NCBI RefSeq assembly: GCF_000222605.1
Contig: NZ_AFWF01000038.1
Coordinates: forward strand, 1-64,000
Source: Vibrio ichthyoenteri ATCC 700023
GTDB taxonomy: Bacteria > Pseudomonadota > Gammaproteobacteria > Enterobacterales > Vibrionaceae
Direction of reading: 5' to 3'
DNA: 64,000 nt
Under the pieces are notes generated by a model, which was not told where the DNA came from, made no database searches, and was given only the letters and a program-made list of their open reading frames with translations. Shown here piece by piece: positions 44,727 through 54,276 of this stretch. The position numbers were made by a program, and so were the translations under genes. How positions within the stretch are numbered: the stretch's first letter is position 1; every line of letters starts with the position of its first letter.

Positions 44727-45971
44727 TTATTTCAGCGTGTGAATCTCAGGCTGACCCGGTTCTAACTCTTGCACACCCCACGTCAAACCAATTGATGGCA
44801 TGGTTTCAAGGAACGGATCAGGATCAAGCTGTTCCATATTAAACACGCCAGCGTCTGCCCACTCACCACGGAAGTATTGCAGCGCAGCAGTGATGGCAGG
44901 TACGCCAGTGGTATAAGCGATCGCTTGATGCTCAACGTCTGCATAAGCCACTTCATGATCAGCATTATTGTAGATAAACACACTGCGTTCTTTGCCATCT
45001 TTACGCCCTTGAACCCAAGTGCCAATACAAGTTAAACCTTTATATCCTGGCGCTAAAGAGGTCGGGTCTGGCAACAGAGCCTTCAATACATGTAGCGGCT
45101 GAACAACCGTACCATCATGCAAAGTCAATGGTTCTGGGCTCAAAAGGCCTATATCGCGCATACAGTTGAAATAGTTAAGGTATCGGTCACCAAATCCCAT
45201 CCAAAATTCAATGCGCTTAGCAGGAATGAACTCTTTCATCGAGCGAACTTCGTCGTGTGCCATCGAGTAAACTTTGTGTGTACCGCAGTGCGGAAAGTCA
45301 AACTCAAGCATGCGCGAATGACATGGCACTTGCTTCCATTCTTCATTCTCCCAGTAAAAAGAATCCCCCTGAATTTCCAACATATTGGTTTCCGGATCAA
45401 AGTTGGTCGCAAACTTTTTGCCATGGTCGCCGGCATTAACATCCATAACATCGATGGTGTCGATTTCATCGAATAAATGCTTCACCGCATAAGCGGCAAA
45501 CACAGAGACAACACCCGGATCAAAACCCGCACCAAGAATACCGGTGATGCCTGCTTGGGCAAATTTTTCACGATAATCCCATTGCCAATCGTAAGCTTGA
45601 GGCACTTGCTGCCCTTCACTACACAAATCAACCGCCACAGAAGTATCAAGATAAGAGACCTTAGCTTGTAGACACGCTTCCATGATTGCCATATTCACCC
45701 AAGGAGGTCCGGCGTTAATCACTAAATCAGGCTTTACGTCTTTGATCAGTGCAACCAATGCCGTCACATCATCGGCATTAACCGCACGGGCTTGCAGTGT
45801 CTTCGCTGGATCTTTGCGATTATTCTTTTTCTCAATAGATGCTATGATTTTTTCACATTTTTCTACCGTACGAGAAGCGATGGTGATATCACCGAGCACA
45901 TCGTTATTTTGTGCCGCTTTGTGTGCAACAACCCAACCAACGCCACCAGCTCCAATTTGTAAAATAGCCAT
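44727..45971 (-). CDS. Carboxynorspermidine dehydrogenase (saccharopine-dehydrogenase family)
   Basis: The 414-residue enzyme starts with the dinucleotide-binding motif ILQIGAGGVGWVVAHKAAQ. It continues with VINAGPPWVNMAIMEACL, DTSVAVDL and GAGFDPGVVSVFAAYA, which mark the saccharopine-dehydrogenase-like fold. It condenses diaminopropane with aspartate semialdehyde and reduces the Schiff base with NADPH to carboxynorspermidine, the substrate of NspC. The gene follows the DABA aminotransferase/decarboxylase with a 15 bp gap, so the two are surely co-transcribed. Confidence 0.95.
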   Translation of the reverse strand: MAILQIGAGGVGWVVAHKAAQNNDVLGDITIASRTVEKCEKIIASIEKKNNRKDPAKTLQARAVNADDVTALVALIKDVKPDLVINAGPPWVNMAIMEACLQAKVSYLDTSVAVDLCSEGQQVPQAYDWQWDYREKFAQAGITGILGAGFDPGVVSVFAAYAVKHLFDEIDTIDVMDVNAGDHGKKFATNFDPETNMLEIQGDSFYWENEEWKQVPCHSRMLEFDFPHCGTHKVYSMAHDEVRSMKEFIPAKRIEFWMGFGDRYLNYFNCMRDIGLLSPEPLTLHDGTVVQPLHVLKALLPDPTSLAPGYKGLTCIGTWVQGRKDGKERSVFIYNNADHEVAYADVEHQAIAYTTGVPAITAALQYFRGEWADAGVFNMEQLDPDPFLETMPSIGLTWGVQELEPGQPEIHTLK

Positions 45972-45986
45972 TGTTTTCCATTACCT

Positions 45987-48881
45987 CTATTTGACTAGCT
46001 CATTAGCTAGTGTGTTGATTTTTTTAAGTAAAGATTCAAAGTCCGCCATCGTCAGACACGGATTAAGTAGGGTGAATTTCAGTGCGGATTTGCCATCGAC
46101 AATCGTCTCACCCAATACCGCGATACCGCGGGTGAGCGCTTCGAGACGCAGCGTTTTATTCAAAGCGTCTAAGTCACTCACATCACGGCGAACCACGCGG
46201 AATAAAATCGTCGAGAGTGAAGGCTCAGCCAACAGTTCCAAGCCCTGATCACTTTGTACTTTTTTAGCCACTTGCTGTGTTTGCACAATCAAGTGATCGA
46301 TCATTTGCCCCAACGCCTTTGGCCCAACACTTTGCATCGTCATAAACACTTTCAGTGCATCAAAACGCTTGGTCGTCGCGATCGATTTATCGACTAAATT
46401 CGGCAGTTCATCGTGTTCACGATTGAGATAATCTGCGTGATGCAATAGATACTTGAAGTTAGCTTTATCTTTGAGTAACACCGCACCACAACTGATGGTT
46501 TGATAGAATAATTTGTGGAAATCAACGCTAACAGAATCTGCGCGTTCAATGCCGATTAAGCGCGCTTTATGGCTACTCAAGATCAAGGCTCCGCCATACG
46601 CACTATCCACATGAAACCAAAGCTGATGAGTTGCTGCGAGCTTAGCGATCGCATTTAAATCATCAATCGCACCATGATCTGTGGTTCCGGCCGTTCCGAC
46701 CACAGCGAAAGGAATCAAACCCTGATCTCGTAACCGGACAATTTCACGCTCTAAAGATTCCACCTTCATCGTGCCGTTGGCGTGTGCATCAACGCAGCAA
46801 ACGCTCTGCTCACCTAGTCCCAATAGTGAGGCTGATTTTTGCACCGTAAAGTGGGATTTTTTTGAGCACAAAATGCGTAGCTTGTCGGCAAAAGAAGGTA
46901 AACCTTGTTTTTGAATTGAATGCCCTGCGAGCTTGTCTGCAACTCTGTCACGCGCCAACAGCAAACCCATTAGATTGCTTTGCGTTCCCCCGCTGGTAAA
47001 AATGCCATCGGCCTGCGAGCCCAAGTCAAACTTACCGCACATCCAATCCACCACTTTTTGCTCGACATACGTCGCAGCGGAGGCTTGATCCCATGAATCC
47101 ATTGACTGATTTAACGCCGCAATCATCGCTTCAGCGATCACGGAAGGCATCAGAGGCGGCGTGTGGAGATGAGCAATACAGTGAGGGTGCTGTAACATCA
47201 CCGAATTTTTGCCAACTAATGCCGTTGTTTCAGTGATGATTTGCTGCAAAGAACCATGAGCGCTATCAAGATCAACCGCATTGATCGCTTGCTCAAGTTG
47301 TTTTGGAGGTAGACCTGAATATGGTCCATTGACCTGCTCAAATAACGCTTTCATCTGCATTGTCGTGTGGTTCATGGCAGCCACAAACGCATCGCTACCC
47401 TGCTGACCCACTTGAATAAAGTGTTGTCGCCACTCCTGTTGATGCTCACCGTCCAACTCAGACAGAGAATCAGCACCAGCAACAATCATTGCTTGCTCAA
47501 GTACACGCAGTACAAAATCAATCTGCTCGAATGAAATGATCAGTGGCGGTAACAAACGAATCACCGAACCCTCGCGGCCACCTTTTTCGACCATCAAGCC
47601 ACGCTCAAGCGCTGCGGTTTGAATTCTCAACGTAAGGGCACCATCGGCCACGGGCTCACCAAATCGATTGAGCTCACTACCCGGCTTGCGTATTTCAATC
47701 CCAAGCATCAAACCTTTGCCGCGTACTTCAGCAATGCAGTTCACCCTTTTTTGCAGCGCTTCTAATCCATGGCGTAAATACTGCCCCGCGATATTAGCGT
47801 GCTCAACCAAACCATCGCGCCGGATAACTTCCAATGCTTTGGTGCCAGACACCATGGCTAATTGGTTACCACGAAAAGTGCCAGTATGTTCACCAGGGCG
47901 CCATGTATCATACTGCTTGTTGATCACCAGCAATGACATTGGCAAGCCACCACCAATGGCTTTAGACAAACACAAAATGTCAGGCTGAATACCCGACTCT
48001 TCATAGGCAAAATGGTAACCAGTTTTGCCTACACCACATTGAATTTCGTCGAAAATCAATAAGATGCCATGTTCATCACACACCCGACGTAACTCTCTAA
48101 GCCAAAACGCAGGTGCCGGAATTACCCCACCTTCGCCTTGTACAGGCTCAACCACCATCGCGGCAGGTTTCATAATGCCAGCTTCGTCGTCAGCGAGTAG
48201 GCGCTCAATATAGCGAATACTTGCTTTGGCACCTTCATCTCCGCCCAATCCAAATGGGCAGCGTAGATGATAAGGAAACGGCATAAAGTGAACGTCCGAC
48301 ATCAAACCTGTGCGGCGGGCTTTTGTGCCCAAGTTACCCATCATTCCCATGGTGCCATTCGTCATACCATGGTAAGCACCACGAAATGCAAACATGGTAT
48401 TGCGACCGGTCACTTGCTTGGCAAGTTTGATAGCAGCTTCAACGGCATCTGCACCAGAAGGACCACAGAACTGCAACACAGAGTTCGTTGCCAGTTCTTG
48501 TGGAAGAAAACGCTTAACCGCTTGGATAAACGTGTTTTTTACGTCGGTGGTGATATCCAACGTTTGATAGGGTAATCCCGCATCCAATTGATCTTTGAGC
48601 GCTTGATTTATCTCTGGATGGTTGTAACCCAAAGCGAGTGTTCCTGCTCCAGCTAAACAATCAAGATAAATTTGGCCCCGAGTGTCTTCCACTAGCATGC
48701 CATAAGCCTGTTTAATGGCTATCGGCAATCGTCTTGGGTAAGAGCGCACTTCTGATTCGTGAGCCGCTTGGTCAATCAATGCTTGATCGACAGTAAGATC
48801 GTAAACGCCATCAACCAATGGCACCTGTGTTGAAAAATAAGTCGCGATATCTGGAGTATCGACTTCAAAGGCTGTACTCAT
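45987..48881 (-). CDS. Bifunctional diaminobutyrate aminotransferase / decarboxylase
   Basis: The 964-residue protein is a fusion. The N-terminal half (about residues 40-460) is a class III aminotransferase with GPSGADAVEAAIKLAKQ, FDEIQCGVGKTG and the PLP lysine Lys307 in LSKAIGGGLPM. The C-terminal half (about 490-955) is a group II decarboxylase with GTAGTTDHGAIDD, HVDSAYGGA and a PLP lysine in VDFHKLFYQ. Together they turn aspartate semialdehyde into 2,4-diaminobutyrate and then into 1,3-diaminopropane. Such fused enzymes are known from Vibrio. It is the first gene of the norspermidine operon, with a 780 bp region upstream. Confidence 0.96.
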   Translation of the reverse strand: MSTAFEVDTPDIATYFSTQVPLVDGVYDLTVDQALIDQAAHESEVRSYPRRLPIAIKQAYGMLVEDTRGQIYLDCLAGAGTLALGYNHPEINQALKDQLDAGLPYQTLDITTDVKNTFIQAVKRFLPQELATNSVLQFCGPSGADAVEAAIKLAKQVTGRNTMFAFRGAYHGMTNGTMGMMGNLGTKARRTGLMSDVHFMPFPYHLRCPFGLGGDEGAKASIRYIERLLADDEAGIMKPAAMVVEPVQGEGGVIPAPAFWLRELRRVCDEHGILLIFDEIQCGVGKTGYHFAYEESGIQPDILCLSKAIGGGLPMSLLVINKQYDTWRPGEHTGTFRGNQLAMVSGTKALEVIRRDGLVEHANIAGQYLRHGLEALQKRVNCIAEVRGKGLMLGIEIRKPGSELNRFGEPVADGALTLRIQTAALERGLMVEKGGREGSVIRLLPPLIISFEQIDFVLRVLEQAMIVAGADSLSELDGEHQQEWRQHFIQVGQQGSDAFVAAMNHTTMQMKALFEQVNGPYSGLPPKQLEQAINAVDLDSAHGSLQQIITETTALVGKNSVMLQHPHCIAHLHTPPLMPSVIAEAMIAALNQSMDSWDQASAATYVEQKVVDWMCGKFDLGSQADGIFTSGGTQSNLMGLLLARDRVADKLAGHSIQKQGLPSFADKLRILCSKKSHFTVQKSASLLGLGEQSVCCVDAHANGTMKVESLEREIVRLRDQGLIPFAVVGTAGTTDHGAIDDLNAIAKLAATHQLWFHVDSAYGGALILSSHKARLIGIERADSVSVDFHKLFYQTISCGAVLLKDKANFKYLLHHADYLNREHDELPNLVDKSIATTKRFDALKVFMTMQSVGPKALGQMIDHLIVQTQQVAKKVQSDQGLELLAEPSLSTILFRVVRRDVSDLDALNKTLRLEALTRGIAVLGETIVDGKSALKFTLLNPCLTMADFESLLKKINTLANELVK

Positions 48882-49660
48882 GAAAATTCCCTTGAAATGT
48901 AATCATCCTACATTGACCTAGAGAGGCCAAACATTAGGTACAACAATTCATTCCGCAGCCTATAGGCGTGCGAAAACCAACCCGTCAAAGTGACGGATTA
49001 CATGTCAAAAAGAAAAATCAAGGTTCAGTAATGCTGCTGTTTTGTAAAACAGGACATTTTGGAAGAATAAAGCTGATTGGTGCTTGGACTATAGAAGCAT
49101 GGATTAATGCTTGTTGGTTACATAATTTCAATGTTGGGTTTCCCATTCACATGTCACTGAGCGACATTAGTATCCCGTCTATCGATAACGGATTTATCGA
49201 TACCTACCCTACGTGAGAACACTCAGCCAGAATGCTGCTCACGCGTCTCCCCCAGAGTATTCAAATGAATAGCTACCGAGATTGCGCGCGAAATTAACAC
49301 AAATCCACATTGTCTGGCAATCAATTTTCACATTTTGAATTATTATCCTCTACATTGGACATATAACGTGGCTATTTTTAAATGTATCAGTACAAAGTCA
49401 AGCGCCCGTTCGTCAATGGCTGTCTTACAAAGAAAACCTCACTTTCAGCGAATCCACTCTATTTTTGTCACCTCACACCAATGAAGAGATAAAACTAAAG
49501 TGCTAGCAGAAAATTAAAGTCAATGGATTTAGTAGTATTTTTTTTTACGAAAACTTCTACTTTTTTCAAAAGCTAAGCTAACATTTAGTTAACCTTTCAA
49601 GCCGTACGGTTGGCTTGGAGCTCCATAGTGGTATCTAGTCCATGGAATAGGGAGAGAAAC
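48882..49660. other. Long intergenic region between the norspermidine operon and the TolC gene
   Basis: About 780 bases separate two divergent units. An 82-codon frame at 48968-49216 has no ribosome binding site and no family pattern. A small hairpin ATCGATAA / TTATCGAT lies at 49181-49201. A phrase of the form ATCC-TACATTG-AC occurs at 48905-48917 and again near 49345-49360. The last 250 bases are strongly AT-rich and probably hold the promoter of the TolC/OmpA pair. I find nothing else to assign. Confidence 0.5.
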
Positions 49661-50974
49661 GTGATAACTAAAACAGCGCTATTTTTAACCGTCATAGTTG
49701 TTAGTGCCAGCCAAGTACACGCTCAAACTCTTGAGCAGGCTGTAGCGCTAACGATGGCAACAAACCCTGAAATCAAGCAAGCTTTTAATGAATATAAAAG
49801 CGCGGTAAAGGAACACGACGCTGCAGGGGGAGCTTATTTACCCAGCATTGATCTGGATGCGGGGATTGGTTATGAAGGCATTAATCCTGCCAACTCTACT
49901 GGGCGAGATGACACCGACTACACACGGAAAGAAGCCACACTAAGCCTCACTCAACTTTTGTGGGATGGTAATGCCACTATCAATGACATTGGTCGTACCG
50001 GAGCAGATGCTGAGTCGGTTCGTTTGCAACTGATGTCTAATGCCTCTGATTTAGCTTTGCGCGTGACTGAAATCTATCTCGATGCCGTTAAAGCTCGCGA
50101 AGTTCTCGCCCTGTCAGAAAGTAATTTGGCGGTGCACAAAGACATCTACCGAGACATTAAGAAGCGAGCGGATTCCGGCATTGGCTCCACTGCCGATGTC
50201 ACCCAAGTCGAAGCTCGTATCGCCAAAGCTCATGGTAATTTACTTGCGGCACAAAATAACCTTATCGACACTCATACGCAATTTCGTCGTGTGGTCGGTC
50301 AAGAACCGCTGGGGTTGATCTATCCAAGAGCCGATGAAAATAAACTGCCACTCTCTCTTAATGAAGCTGTCGATCTTGCCTACGAGATGCACCCCGTGAT
50401 CATGATTTCGAAAATTGATGTTGATGCGGCACGCTACCAGTACAAGCAATCGAAAGGCAATTACTACCCGACTATTTCCATCGAAGCAAGTCAGTCTTGG
50501 CGCGATGATGCCTCCGGTGATCTTGGCAGCAGCGAAGAGACACTCGCCATGCTAAGAATGCGCTACAACCTCTACAATGGCGGCAGCGATAGCGATTTAT
50601 CCGAACGTGCTGCCTACCAGTTAAACAAAGCAAAAGATTTGCGTGACAACGCATACAGACAAGTAGAAGAAGGTTTGAAACTCTCGTGGAGCGCGCTGGA
50701 TTTAACTCTGCAGCAAAAAGAGTTTTTAGCCGATCATGTGGATTCAGCCTCTGAAACGGTGATTGCTTACGAAAAGCAATATCGTATCGGCAAGCGAACC
50801 TTACTCGACTTACTGAATACCGAAAATGAGCTATTCCAAGCTCGTAAAGACTATCTAGACGCCCACTATTCTGAGCAATACGCTAAGTATCGTGTCATGA
50901 ATGCAACGGGCAACTTATTAGATGCTCTTATCGTAGAAATACCGAAAGAGTGGACAGAGAAAGTGGAGTATTAA
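49661..50974 (+). CDS. TolC-family outer-membrane channel (AggA/LapE-like)
   Basis: I start at the GTG at 49661, which has AGGGAGAG just upstream, giving 437 residues with a signal peptide (residues 1-21, ending VHAQ). The sequence shows the internal duplication of TolC proteins: TLEQAVALTMATNPEIKQAFNEYKS at the start and SLNEAVDLAYEMHPVIMISKIDVDAARYQYKQSKGNYYPTI in the second half, both followed by strand and coiled-helix segments. The relatives I know best export large adhesins together with an ABC transporter and a fusion protein, but neither is in the window. It is followed at once by an OmpA-family gene. Confidence 0.9.
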   Translation: MITKTALFLTVIVVSASQVHAQTLEQAVALTMATNPEIKQAFNEYKSAVKEHDAAGGAYLPSIDLDAGIGYEGINPANSTGRDDTDYTRKEATLSLTQLLWDGNATINDIGRTGADAESVRLQLMSNASDLALRVTEIYLDAVKAREVLALSESNLAVHKDIYRDIKKRADSGIGSTADVTQVEARIAKAHGNLLAAQNNLIDTHTQFRRVVGQEPLGLIYPRADENKLPLSLNEAVDLAYEMHPVIMISKIDVDAARYQYKQSKGNYYPTISIEASQSWRDDASGDLGSSEETLAMLRMRYNLYNGGSDSDLSERAAYQLNKAKDLRDNAYRQVEEGLKLSWSALDLTLQQKEFLADHVDSASETVIAYEKQYRIGKRTLLDLLNTENELFQARKDYLDAHYSEQYAKYRVMNATGNLLDALIVEIPKEWTEKVEY

Positions 50975-50976
50975 TC

Positions 50977-51597
50977 ATGAAAACACAATATCTGTTTACC
51001 CTACTACCTTGCTTACTCGTTGCACCTTTCGCTTTGGCCGAAGAAGAGCAAGATGAGTACGAATACATCGCGACGCCCGTCGTGACACAAATTGCAGATC
51101 AAACTGATGATGACAGAGACGGCGTGATCAACGCTCGCGATATGTGTGTCGATACCGGTGAAGGCGACCTGATTGATAATGATGGCTGTGGCTTTGTCAT
51201 TGCGACTGAAGAAAGCCTGCAGTTGCGCATTCTTTTCGCCAATGACTCATCCAACATTGAACCCATCTTTGAAAATCAAATCCGCAATATGGCTGATTTT
51301 CTCAAACGTTACCCTGAAACTGCGATTGAGATTAAAGGCTTTGCCAGCCAAGTGGGCACAACGGAATACAATCTTGCACTTTCCAAGCGACGTGCCGTTG
51401 CCGTTGAAGATGAACTGCTATCCAATGGTATAACCGCTGATCGTCTCTCCATCATCGGTTATGGGGAATCCAACTTAGAAGAGCTTGGCGATGATGAGTT
51501 ATCGCATGCTAAAAACCGTAAAGTCACTGCGACAGTGGTAGGCTTTGAAGAAGAAGTAGAGCAAGAGTGGACCATATTCTCGGTCATTGAAAAGTAA
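50977..51597 (+). CDS. OmpA-family peptidoglycan-binding protein
   Basis: I start at the ATG at 50977, two bases after the TolC-gene stop codon; the protein has 206 residues. A signal peptide (residues 1-21, ending ALAEE) precedes an acidic stretch with a calcium-binding-like DDDRDGVINARDMC repeat. An OmpA C-terminal domain follows (about residues 80-190) with LFANDSSNIEP, EIKGFASQVGTTEYNLALSKRRA and GYGESN motifs that bind peptidoglycan. It probably anchors or positions the TolC-like channel at the cell wall. The pair is translationally coupled and ends at a strong terminator. Confidence 0.9.
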   Translation: MKTQYLFTLLPCLLVAPFALAEEEQDEYEYIATPVVTQIADQTDDDRDGVINARDMCVDTGEGDLIDNDGCGFVIATEESLQLRILFANDSSNIEPIFENQIRNMADFLKRYPETAIEIKGFASQVGTTEYNLALSKRRAVAVEDELLSNGITADRLSIIGYGESNLEELGDDELSHAKNRKVTATVVGFEEEVEQEWTIFSVIEK

Positions 51598-51616
51598 TCT
51601 CTCCGAAACAAAAAAC

Positions 51617-51649
51617 AAAAAAGCCTCAGTCATCTACTGAGGCTTTTTT
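51617..51649. terminator. Bidirectional terminator between the OmpA gene and nhaA
   Basis: Long stem AAAAAAGCCTCAGT / ACTGAGGCTTTTT with a short loop. It has T runs on both strands and serves two convergent genes. Confidence 0.9.
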
Positions 51650-51690
51650 ATCAATGCTGTTGTTTCATTGATGTTTTTTGATCGGGCACG

Positions 51691-52845
51691 CTATGCGTGA
51701 CTTTTGTCTTTCGGTAGTGAAAGTCTCAGCAGAACATAACCTAGTACCGCTGCGGTCGTTGAGCCCATCAAGATACCAAGACGCGCATAGGTATCGAATT
51801 CTGCATTCACCGGGCCAAACGCCAATGATGAGATGAAAATTGACATGGTAAAGCCGATACCACAAAGCACCGAGACCGCAAAGATGTGCTTAAAGTTAAT
51901 GCCATCAGGTAATTTCGCAACACCTGATTTTACTGCAACCCAACTGAAGGCAAAAATACCCAACGGCTTACCAACTAATAGACCCATCGCGATACCGAGT
52001 GGCAGCATAGATGTTAGACCATCCATCGATACCCCTTCCAATGAGATACCTGCGTTCGCAAACGCAAATAGTGGAAGAATAAAGAAAGCCACATAAGGGT
52101 GCAAAGCGTGTTCCATATGTTTCAATGGTGATCGTTCACCTTTATTGCCTTTCAATGGGATCGCAAAACCGATAACAACACCTGCAAGCGTCGCGTGTAC
52201 ACCAGATTTAAGTACTGCAAACCATAGAATCGCACCCACGATCATGTATGGGAGCAACTTGCTCACATGACGAGAGTTAAGCGCAAACAATGCTGCCGTC
52301 ATTGCAAAGCCAATCGCAAGCGCTGTGGTCGACAAATCGCCGGTATAGAACAGAGCGATAATCACAACAACACCAAGGTCATCGATGATCGCAAGCGCTA
52401 AGAGGAATACCTTAAGGCTGACAGGAACACGGCTACCCAATAACGCCATAATACCCAGAGCAAATGCAATATCAGTCGCGGCAGGAATTGCCCAACCTTG
52501 AATGGCTGCTGGATCGTTGATGTTAAATAGCACATAGATTAGTGCTGGCGCTAGCATGCCGCCCACAGCAGCAATCGCTGGGAAAATCGCTGTCTCTTTA
52601 GACTTTAGCGCACCTTCCAATAATTCACGTTTAACTTCTAAACCAATTAACATGAAAAAGATGGCCATTAAGCCGTCATTAATCCAATGCGAAACCGACA
52701 TACCCAAAACATAGGTATGTAAAAATGCTTGGTACATTTCATTTAATGGTGTGTTGGCAATAGTCATCGCAATTGCAGCGGCAATCACAAGTAAGACGCC
52801 CCCTGCCGACTCCATTTTGAAGAAGTCGCGAATAATATCACTCAT
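51691..52845 (-). CDS. nhaA: Na+/H+ antiporter NhaA
   Basis: The 384-residue inner-membrane protein matches NhaA in length and has about 12 membrane segments. The ion-binding motif is [19 protein letters not shown], with the Asp pair that corresponds to Asp163-Asp164 in E. coli. The pH-sensor and Lys300-equivalent regions appear in [11 protein letters not shown]. It exchanges sodium for protons, important for salt and alkaline tolerance in a marine bacterium. Two palindromes upstream may be operator sites. Confidence 0.96.
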   Translation of the reverse strand: MSDIIRDFFKMESAGGVLLVIAAAIAMTIANTPLNEMYQAFLHTYVLGMSVSHWINDGLMAIFFMLIGLEVKRELLEGALKSKETAIFPAIAAVGGMLAPALIYVLFNINDPAAIQGWAIPAATDIAFALGIMALLGSRVPVSLKVFLLALAIIDDLGVVVIIALFYTGDLSTTALAIGFAMTAALFALNSRHVSKLLPYMIVGAILWFAVLKSGVHATLAGVVIGFAIPLKGNKGERSPLKHMEHALHPYVAFFILPLFAFANAGISLEGVSMDGLTSMLPLGIAMGLLVGKPLGIFAFSWVAVKSGVAKLPDGINFKHIFAVSVLCGIGFTMSIFISSLAFGPVNAEFDTYARLGILMGSTTAAVLGYVLLRLSLPKDKSHA

Positions 52846-52902
52846 GATATCGTCCTTATATTTATTATGTTAATAAGTGATTAACAAAGAATAGCCCAGA
52901 GT

Positions 52903-52914
52903 GTATAGCTATAC
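52903..52914. promoter_or_regulatory. Palindrome upstream of nhaA (proximal)
   Basis: GTATAGCTATAC is a perfect 12-base palindrome about 60 bp before the nhaA start codon. Confidence 0.4.
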
Positions 52915-52949
52915 TTAGGTAAGGAAAAATCGCTTGTTTAGAGTATTAC

Positions 52950-52966
52950 CTTCGGAATTTCCGAAG
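52950..52966. promoter_or_regulatory. Palindrome upstream of nhaA (distal)
   Basis: CTTCGGAA-T-TTCCGAAG is a perfect 8-1-8 inverted repeat about 105 bp before the nhaA start. It contains T-N11-A, the box type used by LysR regulators such as NhaR. No binding protein is known from the sequence. Confidence 0.5.
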
Positions 52967-53083
52967 TAAATGATTCTATTTTGCGCATATTCCTTATCGG
53001 CTTAGTCATTAAGCCGGCGTTACGTGCTACAAGATAACTTATTTTCCGCCCATAGTGGTTATATTACTTGGATAGAATATAGA

Positions 53084-53124
53084 AAAAGCGCGATGTTTTC
53101 ACAAATGTGAAACAACGCGCTTTT
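53084..53124 (-). terminator. Terminator of the ABC/lipocalin operon
   Basis: Stem AAAAGCGCG pairs with CGCGCTTTT, extended after a small bulge by TGTTTTCAC with GTGAAACA. It lies 31 bp after the lipocalin gene stop on the minus strand. Confidence 0.8.
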
Positions 53125-53154
53125 CGGCATTATATTCTGAAAATCAGATAATAA

Positions 53155-54276
53155 TCAATAACCTGCTAACTGCATAAAGCCAACACTTTCATGACTGCCC
53201 GTGGTTGAGATTGGTCCTTCCCAATATGGCACCACAAAAGGTAGCCACATGTCCTCGTTCAACACTTGAGTTGTCAGGTTAATATCGTAATCGGCAACGT
53301 TGATCACCCATTGCAAAGGAATACGTTTCTGATTAGTAAACAAAGTTGGCTGCAGTGGTACCACTGAAATCTGAGAAGCATCGAGATTGATGACTTTTCC
53401 ATCATTGGTCGCCAGTGTACCAAACACAAATGGCGCCTGTCTTCGATGGCGATAGCGATTCACAGAAAGAGTCGTTTCATCATCAAGATGGAAAATGAAC
53501 CAATCCCAACCTTGCTGACCTTCCGCCAACAAACCGCTGCCCCACTCTTTACTCATCCAACCTTCGCCGGACACTCGGAAGCTATCCTTACCATCTAAGC
53601 TGATTTTTCCCGCTACATCCACAAAAGGGACGGTGAAGTTAAGTGACGCCAACGTCTGAAGATCATGCTTCACCACATAGCCACGATCACCAGGCAGTAC
53701 AAAAGGACCTGAAGCACTGGTTCGCAAGGTTAAATCGAAAGAATCTGAACTGGCATTGAGCTCTCCGGGAAATGGCGTGCTGCCTGATGAATCCCATACC
53801 CAATTATCAATCCATATTTTAAACGGATTGACGTTCATCCCCGCTTGCCCTATTCCACCGCGAGATAGACGCTGTTCTTTCCAAACATTGCGACCATCAG
53901 AAATAACCACATGCGCGATATAAAGCTGAGGACTTTGCCAGCCCGCGCGTTCTCGCTCGCTGCTGCTAACACGGAAATAACTCCACTGAATACCATAACG
54001 ATGACCCGCGCGATCTTGAACATTAGCAAAAAAATGCCACCAGCCATGTTGATATTCATTATGAAAACCAAAATCACGAGGCAACACCACCGGCGCATCT
54101 GGCAGGACGGGCTCAAAAACCTGTGGCCCACGGTGTTGCAACATCGTCACTTCATGATTTTTTAGCGATGAACGCTCAGCATAATAGTGATGATACACAC
54201 CCCAAATAGCCAAGCCCATCACCAACACAAATAGCAGTGAGGCCAATAGTGATTTAAATGACTTTGAACTCTTCAT
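53155..54276 (-). CDS. AttH/CrtC-like lipocalin-domain protein
   Basis: The 373-residue protein has one N-terminal membrane segment (about residues 8-27), probably an uncleaved signal anchor or signal peptide. Two lipocalin-like beta-barrel halves of the AttH/carotenoid 1,2-hydratase superfamily follow. Clear family patterns are GWWHFFANVQDRAGHRYGIQWSYFR in the first half and SGEGWMSKEWGSGLLAEGQQGWDWFIFHLDD in the middle. It follows the FtsX-type permease directly (stop and start touch), so it is the third component of the ABC system. It may bind a lipid or envelope molecule; the ligand is unknown, and no carotenoid genes are nearby. Confidence 0.85.
   Translation of the reverse strand: MKSSKSFKSLLASLLFVLVMGLAIWGVYHHYYAERSSLKNHEVTMLQHRGPQVFEPVLPDAPVVLPRDFGFHNEYQHGWWHFFANVQDRAGHRYGIQWSYFRVSSSERERAGWQSPQLYIAHVVISDGRNVWKEQRLSRGGIGQAGMNVNPFKIWIDNWVWDSSGSTPFPGELNASSDSFDLTLRTSASGPFVLPGDRGYVVKHDLQTLASLNFTVPFVDVAGKISLDGKDSFRVSGEGWMSKEWGSGLLAEGQQGWDWFIFHLDDETTLSVNRYRHRRQAPFVFGTLATNDGKVINLDASQISVVPLQPTLFTNQKRIPLQWVINVADYDINLTTQVLNEDMWLPFVVPYWEGPISTTGSHESVGFMQLAGY

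Noticed and set aside
44462-44842. Plus-strand frame of 126 codons over the nspC spacer
   Set aside because: It consists of the palindromic repeats and the antisense end of the dehydrogenase gene.
48968-49216. Open frame of 82 codons upstream of the TolC gene
   Set aside because: No ribosome binding site or recognisable similarity, and position inside a promoter region.
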